Positions 54,455 through 64,000 of a stretch of DNA of 64,000 nt are shown here, in pieces; positions within the stretch are counted from its first letter, which is position 1; every line of letters starts with the position of its first letter. This DNA is from Catonia carolina (Eukaryota; Arthropoda; Insecta; Hemiptera; Achilidae): assembly GCA_035578175.1 (NCBI GenBank), contig JAQMRL010000003.1:87770469-87834468 (forward strand), read 5' to 3'. The position numbers and the translations under genes are program-made. The notes beneath the pieces are model-generated. The model searched no databases and was not told the DNA's origin. It saw only the letters and a program-made list of their open reading frames with translations.

Positions 54455-55372
54455 TTTTTAAAATAAGAAGTTTTAAAATGTTCGGAGTGAAGAACTTTTG
54501 AAGAAACGGGACCGTACTAGCGTATACCTCTTACCAACTTCTTTCTTTTGGTGATAAATTTTAAACAGGCAGCATGTCTAAAAAAGTATTATATTGTGAA
54601 AACAATCTTTGAGGAAGCCCAAAATAGTTCGCGGAAGATCCGGTAAAACGGGAAGAATATAATCTCAAATTATTTATTATTAAAATAATACCCTATAATT
54701 TATATTAGCGCTACTGAAATAAAATTTACCTATAGATGCCTAAAAATTATTATATGATATATTTTTTATACAGTATCAAAGACAAGAAGCTAGTTTTTAT
54801 TTTTTTATACAATACGCAATTAATTATTAAATCAACTTTCACCGTTTAAAACCGACTTGAAAATTTTATCAGCAAAACTTGCATTAAAATCACTTTTAAT
54901 ACATCATAATATGTTTATTAAATGGAAACATGAATGAAAAGGCAGTTTTTAAACTTGTTCATTATTTTAATCGAAACCAGAATGATATCCCTCGGGCATA
55001 CAACCATCGTTATTTATTAAACTCCATTAGAAGTTATTTTTCTTCATCAATAATCGGAGATTTATTCATCCTTTGTTGGATTACGTAAAACAATTTATAC
55101 GGACAATTAAAAATTATGCACAACCTGAAATTAGCTCAGGTCAAATCAATTTTTAACTTTGAGAATAAATTATTATCAAAATAATTACCGCTTTGAAACT
55201 TTTATGTGGTAATTGGTATGGAATGTATTTAGTTTGTGGATCTTATTTTGCTGAATAATCTTGAATCTTTGAAATTTTTACGTGTATATTATGAAAATAA
55301 ATTTTTCTGGATCAGTAGACATTAAATGTATTTAGAGAACTAAAAACAATTCTCATATACTAAATTGATGAT
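54455..55372. other. No supported gene
   Basis: AT-rich; no shared repeats. The segment before 55373 ends 'tgttttgtaccag', which could be a splice acceptor, though this may be chance. Confidence 0.4.
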
Positions 55373-56468
55373 TTGTTTTGTACCAGCAATTATGAACGTG
55401 CTGTTGTACTGTATCCAGGCTTGTTAGATAAGCCTCAGAATGAGTGTGTAAAAATTGGTGTTCCGACCAAAACTCGAATTGTCCCCTGTTCAAAGAAAAT
55501 AGCTCTCGGGATTAACCAGGTACCTTCCGCTTCTTGGTTATTCGGGGAAAAGGATAACAAAATCTTTGGGATTTATTTATTAAAAATTAATACGATGTTT
55601 AAAAAGATTGATTTGTCCGAAATCGTGGGTATCAGATGTGATGACTTCGTAAAGAAGTATTTATCGATCAAATGCCATATTAAGTTGGTAAATCGCAATC
55701 CCGGTTTAACACCTTACGTTCAACTACAACACCTGTCGCCTTCCAAGATAATCTTTACTACGGACATTTAATTTTTCCTTTCAATTAAGCTGGAACATTT
55801 AATAATGGTCATTTCGGAGAACATTTTCCGAGTAGGTTACGCCAACTTTCTGCACTTAACAATCCTTAGGAGCTCCGTTACTGCATAAACACTCTGCAAC
55901 CTCTCATGCGTTCTTTATGCTGTCTATTAGACACGAATCATTCTTTTGCGAAGCCTCTTCGTAAATTCTTTAATAAGATTAACCTTTGCGGTATTCAGGA
56001 TATAAATCTGTTAAGGTTACGCGTACCTACAACCAATGAATGTTGCATTTATATCATTTTCAGCCGAATAAAATTTCTTCCTTTATCTAAGATTATATAT
56101 TAGCGTTTTGGATGTTGACTTAAACAACTATTAGGCTATTAAATATTGCCCTCAAAATTCTTCCTCTTTCCGACTGGGAAAATTTTAAAGAAAATTGTTA
56201 AACTAAAGTTATTCAAGAAGAAAAACTCTTAGTATGTAGAAAACTTCTTGTACTTAAAGTGCCGACTTTATCTCAGAAAATTGGCTGCAACTTTGGTAAA
56301 TGGCTCTATATCGTGAACGACGAAAGAGGGTGCTTACTCTTGTTTATCCAGTCTCTAATATTCTTCAACCATGAGAATTTCCTTCATCCAAGTATGGACG
56401 AACCTTCCGTTAACTTTGCGTTCGAGAATAACCCTGAGAAGTTCATACTGATCATCCTTCAAATATAA
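55373..56468 (+). pseudogene. Unassigned decayed coding region
   Basis: Three successive plus-strand frames look protein-coding. Part 1 (55373-55771) contains YERAVVLYPGLLDKPQNECV and VPSASWLFGEKDNKIFGIYL. Part 2 (to 56103) contains NNGHFGEHFPSRLRQLSALN and CGIQDINLLRLRVPTTNECC. Part 3 (about 56126-56468) contains LLNIALKILPLSDWENFKEN and KIGCNFGKWLYIVNDERGCL. Frameshifts and stops (e.g. 55769, 55826, 56101, 56205) break it. Amino-acid composition and GC are unlike the flanks, and there is no similarity to any transposon protein I know or to repeats in the window. It could be a host gene relic or captured viral sequence; I cannot decide. No signal peptide, zinc or catalytic motif is evident. 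Confidence 0.5.
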
Positions 56469-57004
56469 TTGACCAAGGTAGGGCTAGTCTTCCATCTTTA
56501 AATATACTTATTAACTGCTGCACTACATCCATATGTCTCAAAAATTAATTGACATATTTCAAATGTAATAAAAAATTATTATATAAAAGTAAAAATTCTT
56601 CTAACGTTTGTTCGTTTTTAATGAGATGTATTTAAAAAATATTTTATTATTGTAATTAAATTATCTTGTAATGTGTAAATTGACCCCTTTGTCGATTTGG
56701 GTGTTATATAATTTTTGGAAAAATTTAAATCAACAGAAACAAATCATCCTAAATTTTTTGCCAATTGTTGTTTAGGTAATCAGCCAAAAGGGTCTTAAAC
56801 TTTAAGGACTTAACATAAAAAGACAAACAACAATTGAGGTAATGTACAATTGCCTTTCTGACTGAGTGGAAAAGTATGCTTATCAGCATGCCAAGTCCTC
56901 TAAAAAGCATCCAATATTCACCCTGCAAATGACACCTTCACTTCATTCACCATAGGATCTGGCCGAATAATGATGAATTTCTTTAGAGGAGATAATTTTG
57001 ACTA

Positions 57005-58325
57005 ACGGGTGTTTCAAAAAGGACGAACTTCGAAGTTTAAGGGTTAATATTTTCTGCGTAGGGAATATCCCCCCCCCAAATAACAGTTGGCACTACCGTA
57101 CTCATTGTTAACCCATTTTGTATTACTGACATGTACTAGTGCTATCCCAGTATTCATTTGTGACTGTAGTGTCTGTATAAGTTCAAACATGGTTTTTTCA
57201 AAGGATGAACGTGTTTTTATTATTAAAAGTTATTGCGCATATAAATCTTACGAACGAGTGAAAGACGAGTTCCAGGTAAAATTTCCCAATTCTGAAGTAC
57301 CTAATAACACCACAATATCGCGTCTGATTAATAAATTTCGTGAGACTGGCAGTGTACAGGATCGGAAAAGCACAGGTCGACCATCAGTGTTAACAGAATA
57401 AGTTATGGACGATGTGAACGTTTGACTACCTCACCCGGCAAATCACTTAGAAAGTTATCTTCACCAGGCTGGATTATCATTATCTTCCGCTTTAAGGGCT
57501 ACAAAAAAAATAAATCTGCATCCTTACCGCATCGGTGTCATTCATGAACTGAAAGAAGTTGACCATGGGAAACGTATACAGTATTGTCGTTGGATACGTT
57601 CTCTTGTTAATGACAACGGTGTTGAAATATTGGATCGTGTTTATTTCAGTGACGAAGCGTGGTTCCACTTGGATGGTTACATCAACAGCTAAAACTGCCG
57701 AATATGGAGCGCTCATAATCCTCACACATTTCATGAACGTCCACTACACGCACGTAAAATTGGTGTTTGGTGTGCGATCTCCCGGCGTCGTATTGTTGGG
57801 CCTTTATTTTTTGACACATCTGTACATGGTGTGTTGTACCGCAACTTAATTGAACAATTTATAGCGTTGTTAGAATTACACGATCGAGATTGTTGGTTTC
57901 AGCAGGATAACGCAACGTGCCATACTTTTACTGAAACGCTGAATATTTACGAAAATCTTTTGGCCATCGTGTGATATCAAAAGGATTGTGGCCACCAAGA
58001 TCCCCAGATCTTACTCCTGCGGATTTTTTTCTTTGGGGGAATTCTAAGAGTAAGGTTTTTAAAAACAATCCTCATACTATTGAAGAATTGAAGGCTAATA
58101 TTGAAAGTGAGATTGCAAACACTACGAAAAGTGGCTGTAAATGTTATGAAACGTGTCCGAACTGCATTACAAACGGAGGAAGTCATTTTGAATATTTATT
58201 GTGAAGTTTTAGAGGTAATCCGAATGTTATAAAGGTAATAATTTCATACCGTATAATTTGTAATTACTTAATGTAATAAATTAGCGTTCTCAAACTTCGA
58301 AGTGCGTCCTTTTTGAAACACCCGT
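57005..58325 (+). mobile_element. Complete Tc1/mariner-superfamily element
   Basis: A 1,321-bp element with ~35-bp inverted termini beginning ACGGGTGTTTCAAAAAGGAC at both ends (two mismatches in the first 36). It is flanked by TA duplicated at 57003-57004 and 58326-58327. Size, termini and target are standard for the superfamily. The single gene inside is dead. Confidence 0.96.
57189..58204 (+). pseudogene. Transposase of the 57-kb mariner-type element
   Basis: The ATG at 57189 opens MVFSKDERVFIIKSYCAYKS, a DUF4817-type helix-turn-helix region with KFRETGSVQDRKSTGRPSVL. The DDE domain has VYFSDEAWFHLDGY (first Asp ~57648), WFQQDNATCH (second Asp ~57908) and RSPDLTPADFFLWG (third Asp ~58010). 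Lesions: TAA at 57399, TGA at 57424, TAA at 57691, a frameshift between ~57950 and 57975, and probably two compensating shifts near 58120-58175. With the frame followed across these, the spacing of the last two Asp is 33-34 residues. All three catalytic Asp codons survive, so the decay is modest. Confidence 0.93.
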
Positions 58326-58480
58326 TAGTATCTTTTACACACCTCTACCTCTTCTGTTCGTGAACAGTTCAGTCATATAATTGGCTGACCATGTGATAAG
58401 AAACAGAACTATTTTTTGTAGCCCTGGAACTAACAGATGGAGTGCAAATAATTTAACATTCCACCTGCCTGTTATGGACA

Positions 58481-58944
58481 ATTTTTGCCAATACAGTAGT
58501 TGTCTTATCCGTAAAGACAGTCAAGTTACATTTCATCTTGTCGAAGCGTATAAGTTTAGTTACTGTAATATCTAAATTAAAACTACATAAAGAATTACAG
58601 TAGTACGGTAGTTCTCATGCGGTTTTAATTAAGGAATCAGTTAGTTATGTGTAACATTTTAGTTGGCGTGTAACTACATTAAACGTTGCCTATAATGAGT
58701 GCGGTTAGCTGTATATTGCATTAGCGGTAAGATTGGAGATGATGCTAACCAGTTAAGGTTAATCAGGTGAGTGAGTCTACATTATATTATACATGACCAT
58801 CAATTTATTAGTATGTGTTCTATGTCTATATATCTCCATCGTGGGAATGTTAAACTTTACTGTTTTGTTCTTTATTGTAAACTAGTGTTACCTATATTAC
58901 ATAGTAACACAATTTAATTCTTGTCGCTAACTTAACATGTTTGT
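58481..58944. other. No supported gene
   Basis: AT-rich spacer between two SINE B copies. Confidence 0.45.
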
Positions 58945-59338
58945 TGTTTAGGTCATCAGCCGAAAAGCTGGTTTGAACCTGTAGAGGTTTTACTAAGTAA
59001 AACGAGGAGTGAGGTCGTTTACAATTGCCTTCCTCACTGAGTGGAAAAGTACGCTTATCAACATGCCGGGCCCTATGAAAAGCACATATTTTCCACTCTG
59101 CAAATGACACAGTTCACTTCATTCACCATAGGGTCTGGCTGTATAATGAAATTAATTACTTTCAGAGGAGATAACTCGGATTAGTGTCTTTTACACCTCT
59201 ACCTCTTCTGTTCTTAAATGATTTAGTCATTTAATTGGCTGACCACGTGATAAGAAACAGAACTATTTATTTTAGCCCTGCAATGGACAGATTGAGTGTA
59301 AATAATTTGACACTCCACCTGTCTATTATGGGCAGATT
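58945..59338 (-). mobile_element. SINE B copy, full length
   Basis: Minus-strand copy with tail hairpin region at 58952-58975 and 5' end 'ctgtctattatgggcag' at 59338. The internal frame is shifted at its start by one extra base near 59110, then open from MSFAEWKICAFHRARHVDKR onward. Confidence 0.92.
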
Positions 59339-59414
59339 AACATGTTTATGAGTTGTTAAACAAAAGTAATTTCTTTAGTTCAGTTGAAGAAAACTGTAAA
59401 TTTTTCTTATATTG

Positions 59415-59470
59415 TTGTTGTTGTTTAAGTCATCAACTAAAAGGCTGGGTGAACCTCTACAGTAGCTGTC
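59415..59470 (-). mobile_element. SINE B tail fragment
   Basis: About 50 bp: 'gttgttgttgtttaagtcat' and 'aaaaggctgggtgaacc'. Only the CAA tail (TTG on plus) and hairpin region are present; the rest is missing. Confidence 0.7.
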
Positions 59471-59536
59471 TCCACGCGGCCCGGAATCTGATATTTTGCG
59501 GCTCGCGATGAATTCTCATAATTTTAATGTTAAAAA

Positions 59537-60475
59537 TCTGGTGTGAAACACACAACCTTTCTCTTGCCAATGAAAATAATGAACAATATAAACTAGTATT
59601 AGTAATAAAACATTAGAAATTAACAAAAAACTAACCTCAAAAAACATAATCTTGTTTTAATCATGAGTGATGCAAAATGAAAATCAAGCTCAGTTTGGCT
59701 TAATAATACGGGAAATCAATCTTTCACGCTACACTAGGCTCTGTAGAGAAAAATGCGCTAAATAAAAGTTGTAGATCTTTTAATTTCCGATAAATTTGAA
59801 AATCAAAATGAAAATCAAGCTCAGTTTGGCTTAATAATACGGGAAATCAATCTTTCACGCTACACTAGGCTCTGTAGAGAAAAATGCGCTAAATAAAAGT
59901 TGTAGATCTTTTAATTTCCGATAAATTTGATTAAATAGGCTACACTTTTGTCGTAAAATGGGTACTAAGGCTGAAATTTTTAAAAATCGATGTTTTTAAC
60001 ACATTTTCGTGAAAAAAAAACAGAAAATCGGTAAAATTGTCGCTAAACTAAGCGTTATACAATTAAATGTTTGAAATAAAAGTTGTAGGATTTTAAATTC
60101 TCTACAACTTTTTATTACATACATTTATGCGCTAAAATGGATATTAAAGCCGCAATCTTAAAAAAAATCAATTTTTACGTGAAAACACCCTCCCTAAGAA
60201 TTTCAGCAGACATGGCGCCTACCTATCTTGTAGAGCATAAAACATTAAGTAAATAAAGCGATTTTTTACAAAATCGTAGAAGCCGTTTATGAAAAAATCG
60301 CAAAAAGGTAAAAATGACACGAATAAACTACTACTTCCTGTTGACCGATTTTGATGAAAATGTTCGTGTCGGGTCCGGTAGTGGTATGTAACCTAAGTTT
60401 CAAGTTCATACTATGTTCCGTTCTTGAGATATTCTGTTCACACACGCACAGACCAATCGCTAAAAACAAGATTTT
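59537..60475 (+). mobile_element. HLE copy with internal duplication, 3'-truncated
   Basis: Starts TCTGGTGTGAAACACAC and runs through the internal repeats to 'cagaccaatcgctaaaaac', then stops before the terminal hairpin. A 131-bp unit near the start is duplicated. Confidence 0.9.
59673..59934 (+). repeat. 131-bp perfect tandem duplication inside HLE
   Basis: 59673-59803 and 59804-59934 read the same for at least the first 124 bases, e.g. 'atcaagctcagtttggctta' and 'aatgcgctaaataaaagttg' in both. The lack of differences implies a recent event. Confidence 0.93.
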
Positions 60476-60694
60476 TTAATTAATTATAACATTAAATTAA
60501 GTAAAAGTTATCTATAGAATAGAAAAATGTTGCTATTATGTTTACGAAGAAAGAAATTCTCTTTGTATTGCCTACTCTGTAGTTTGTGGTAACTTTTTAT
60601 AAATGTTCAGAATTATGCGACCCGCTAAGTGTTGGTAACATTTTTAAGTGGCTCTCTGAAGGCTACGAGTTTGAGACAGCTACTCTTGAGGTTT

Positions 60695-61024
60695 ACTTAG
60701 TAAAACGAGGAGTGAGGTGGTTTACTATTGCATTCCTCACTCAGTAGAAATGTATGCTTATTAGTAGGCCTATAACAGGCCCTATGAAAAGCATTTACTT
60801 TCCATCTTGCAAATGACACCTTCAGTTTATTCACTGCGGGGTCTGCTTGTATACTCCAGAGGAGATGACTCTGACCAGTGCCTTTTACATCTCGACTTCT
60901 TCAGTTGTTATATGGTTCATTTGTAAATTAGCTGACCATGTGATTAGAAACAGGAGTATTTTTCGTAGCCCTGGAACTAGCAGATCGAGTGCAAATAATT
61001 TAACACTATTTGTCCTTTATGGTC
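60695..61024 (-). mobile_element. SINE B copy, diverged
   Basis: Minus-strand copy lacking the tail hairpin. It starts at 'ttacttagtaaaacgaggag' and ends at 'ctttatggtcag'. It has a deletion near 60855 and many substitutions. The frame is lost. Confidence 0.85.
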
Positions 61025-61043
61025 AGTTTCTTATATTTCTTCA

Positions 61044-61446
61044 TTGTTGTTGTTTGTTTAGGTCATCAGCCAAAAAGATGGTTTGAACCTATAGAGGTTT
61101 TACTAAGTAAAACGAGGAGTGAGGTGGTTTACCATTGCCTTCCTCACTGAGTGGAAAAGTATGCTTATCAGCATGCCGGGCTCTCTGAAAAGGACATATT
61201 TTCCACTCTGCAAATGACACCTTCACTTCATTCACCACAGGGTCTGGCTGTATAATGAAATTCATTACTCTCAGAGGAGATAACTCTGATTAGTGTCTTT
61301 TACACCTCTACCTCTTCTGTTCTTAAATGGTCCAGTCATTTAATTGGCTGACCTTGTGATAAGAAACAAACCTATTTATTTTAGCCCTGCAACGAACAGA
61401 TTGAGTGTAAATAATTTGACACTCCACCTGTATGTTATGGGCTGTA
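61044..61446 (-). mobile_element. SINE B copy, full length with target duplication
   Basis: Minus-strand copy with TTG-repeat tail at 61044-61060. It is flanked by 'tatttcttcatt' (about 61032-61043 and 61445-61456), a ~12-bp target duplication. It inserted next to the diverged copy at 60695. Confidence 0.93.
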
Positions 61447-62500
61447 TTTCTTCATTATATAAGTCAAATGTGTTTTATACAAGTAAAGTTACTTTTCATT
61501 AGTAAGCTGTCTTGTAAGTTTTTTTAAACTTGCCAAGTATCATAGGAAGTGACTGTTGGAAGGGTGGGGGTGTAGGGAAATGGAGCGTCTGTTTCCCCTC
61601 TATCAGCGACGACGCAAAATGAGATGCCCAGTACAATTTTTGAATAATTATTACGACGTAATCTTTTTACGTGTCTATTGAATGTAATGTTTCAACAAAC
61701 AGGAGTAGTTCACCAACCTGAATAATTTTATTTTCCAGTTGAAATTTCAGTCGTGTGTCATTTCAGTCAAAATAAACTCTGCAAAAAATACGGAAACTTC
61801 GATGTTTATGTATTTATTTTTTTTTGTTTATTTATTTTGAATTATTTAGTCACATGATAACGGATCGAATCGAGAGTTATTTATTGACACTTGAAGTTAT
61901 TTATGAATTGCGCGGATTTGGTACTCAGTCCAAAAGCCATGTTTATTCTTAAGTTGTTGCCCAATCGTTGTATGAATTATTTCCATTGACAAATATTACG
62001 ATTTCTGATTTAACATTTTCTTAACGATATTGTCGTTCAGAATATAATTTAAATATATACACAACCTCATCAGTTTCTGTGACAAACAGAATTTTGTTTC
62101 AATATAGATTCTTTTGGTGTTTGTATGTTTGGTAATGGAAATCACTTCAACTGCTCCTAGGTGTAGAAGGACATATTTTTCTTCCGCTGCAAAACTTCCG
62201 GGTAATTATTATTACTTTTAATTTTTAGATAAAAATTTATTTGCTTGCAGTTTATTTTATTAAGAGAACAATCTTTAGTAGCAGATATCGAATAGTATGT
62301 GCATTAAATACTAAAATAATCTAATTGGTCACAGGTTAATTGACAATTCTAAATTATTCTTAAAAAATTAACCCTAACGCGTTCTAACCTTTTTAAGAGG
62401 CCATCTTCAGAGCGGCAAAATTAAAATTATCACTAATTCCAAAAGAAGAATTTAACTAAAATTACATTACAGAGTCAGGTATCACATAAACATAAAATTA
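61447..62500. other. No supported gene
   Basis: AT-rich. A short ATG frame at 62135-62201 (MEITSTAPRCRRTYFSSAAK) precedes GTAATT, a donor-like site, but nothing else supports an exon. Confidence 0.35.
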
Positions 62501-64000
62501 CTCTTCTTCTTCTTCTTTCAAACAGGGATTAGGCCATGGCCTGTTCCGACTCACATGCAGCTTATATTAATAATTTTAGAAAACATCTTTATTAAATATG
62601 TAATTCATATTTTATCAATGATAAATTTAAGTCTATCTTATAACATTTGTTTTTTTTTCTTTATGGTACAATCATTGCCACCTTTTCCGTGGCCTGCCTA
62701 TACCTCTTTTGCCTACCGGTTGATACTTGTAAATTTTTAGTGGAAGCCTATCGGCTGACATTCGTTCAACATGTTCTTTCCACTGTTGGCGATACGATGC
62801 AACTCTCTCATTCAGGCAGAAGATGTTCAGCTCCCTCCTTATTTCCTCATTCCTGATGTGATCTCTCCTGTCACAGCCCTTAGTTCTGCGAAGAAATTTC
62901 ATCTCCGCTGCCTGCACTTTACTCTCAAGTGTTTTTGATGTGACCCAAGATTCACTACCATAGAGGAGTATTGGAGCTGCCATTGTTTTATAGAATTTCA
63001 TTATTGTGTTTGTGGTAGCTTTTTTCGTCAATGTCCTACTGATACTTCCACAAATCATTTGGAACTTTCCTATTTTCTTTTCCACATCCATTTCATCTTT
63101 GTAACTTATGTCACAGCCCAGATATGTGAATTGAGACACTTGCTCCAATACTTTGTTGTCTATCACAATTTTAGATCGTATTGGGTACTTTCCTTTAAAA
63201 GCCATGATTTTTGTTTTCTCCTTTGATATTTTGAGATTATATTCTTTACAAATTTCGTGGAGGATATGCACAGATTTTTGGAGGTTATCTTCGTTTTCCT
63301 GTATCACACACAAATCATCAGCAAACAACAGTGCATTTAGGTAAACGTCTTTACCAAGATTGATTCCTAAATCTACTCTACATTTCCATTTTCGGAAAAT
63401 GTGGTCCACATATATATTAAATAAGGTGGGCGATAAACTACACCCTTGTCTAACACCTTGGTTGATCGTGATTTCATCTAGTCGTTTATCACCTGTATTG
63501 ACTATTATTTGAGTATTGTGATAAAGAGATCGTATTGCGTTTACAAGATGCAAAGGATATCCTCTTTCCATCAGAATTCTCCACATAAGACTTCTATTCA
63601 CTCTATCAAAAGCTTTTTCAAAATCAATAAAAGCCATATGCGTTTCGAGGTTGAACTCTCTTCTTTTCTCTATCAGTCTTTTAACTGAGAAAATGTTGTC
63701 TGTGCATGAACGACCTTTTCTGAACCCACACTGCTCCTCATTTAAAACTGCTTCAGCGATACTTTTCACTCTAGAATTGATTATTTTTGAGTATATTTTA
63801 TATCCTGCATTCAAAAGACTGATACCTCTATAATTTTTGCAGTCATTTCGTTTGCCTTTTTTGAAGAGAGAGATTACTTCTGCTTTACTCCACTCTTTCG
63901 GAATTTGACATTTCATCCAGCATTCATTTATCAGGTGTAAGACCCTTAATTCTAGTAACAAACCACCGTACTTGAAAAGCTCACCAGTAATTCCATCCAA
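62501..64000 (-). CDS. LINE F: open reverse transcriptase frame, cut by the window edge
   Basis: A 442-codon minus-strand frame is open from the window edge to a stop just below 62672. It starts inside the RT (DGITGELFKYGGLLLELRVL). Motifs: SLFKKGKRNDCKNYRGISLL, QCGFRKGRSCTDNIFSVKRL, MAFIDFEKAFDRVN (first catalytic Asp), RQGCSLSPTLFNIYVDHIF, LLFADDLCVI (Asp pair, near 63306-63330), FTYLGCDI and the C-terminal ILLYGSESWV ... RMSADRLPLKIYKYQPVGKR and IGRPRKRWQ. There is no stop or frameshift in the visible part. A ~155-bp trailer ends in (GAA)n (62501-62516 on plus). It is related to LINE E at 51565. The endonuclease portion, if present, lies outside the window. The intact frame suggests a young insertion. 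Confidence 0.93.

Larger units (their letters stand above)
56767..58480 (-). mobile_element. SINE B copy split by a mariner-type element
   Basis: The 3' part lies at 56767-57002 and the 5' part at 58328-58480, with 1.3 kb of transposon between them. Joined across the TA target they follow the SINE B order without a gap ('gataattttgacta' / 'tagtatcttttacac'). The copy is diverged. Confidence 0.92.

Noticed and set aside
1..64000. A CRISPR array, bacterial operon or integrated prophage
   Set aside because: Direct repeats present are transposon copies hundreds of bases long or microsatellites; coding style, splice-like signals and element types are eukaryotic.

Overview
The window is eukaryotic, AT-rich and almost entirely made of transposable elements, with very little that looks like host coding sequence. 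The mix of elements is typical of an arthropod, most likely an insect genome of the large, repeat-rich kind: a BEL/Pao LTR retrotransposon, RTE-, Jockey/CR1- and other LINEs, several mariner lineages, pogo/Tigger-like remnants and tRNA-headed SINEs. The species cannot be fixed from the sequence alone. There are no operons, rRNA genes or CRISPR arrays. Layout: 0.4-4.3 kb holds SINE and LINE fragments. 4394-11357 is a complete, apparently very young BEL/Pao element on the minus strand: LTRs identical over 364 bp, a 5-bp target duplication, an unbroken 1728-codon gag-pol frame and a polypurine tract. 11.4-24.3 kb is a nest of a tRNA-derived SINE (here 'SINE A'), a ~0.95-kb unclassified non-autonomous element ('HLE', Helitron-like architecture), a 5'-truncated LINE ('LINE A'), a mariner relic and pogo-like relics. 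24.3-36.5 kb is poorer in elements. It holds a possible 99-bp host exon, a Jockey-type LINE tail, a foldback element, a pogo-like repeat array and a likely processed pseudogene. 36.8-44.2 kb has a ~575-bp tandem duplication and a near full-length RTE LINE with two stops and two small-duplication frameshifts. 44.2-54.5 kb holds a second LINE type in two parts, three mariner relics (one a head-to-head palindrome) and more HLE/SINE copies. 55.4-56.5 kb is an unassigned decayed coding region. 57.0-58.3 kb is a complete mariner-type element inside a SINE B copy. The window ends in an open LINE reverse transcriptase (62.5 kb onward). How the parts relate: autonomous LINEs supply the retrotransposition activity. 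SINE B (~400 bp, about 17 copies) ends in the same hairpin-plus-tail as LINE A, which makes LINE A or a relative its likely mobiliser. Nested insertions with clear target duplications give a relative order: HLE is older than SINE A and SINE B copies inside it; one SINE B is older than the mariner inside it; the Pao element is the youngest datable insertion. Family names SINE A-D, LINE A-F and HLE are labels used only in this report. Boundaries marked by target duplications are firm; others are estimates of 5-30 bp made by eye.
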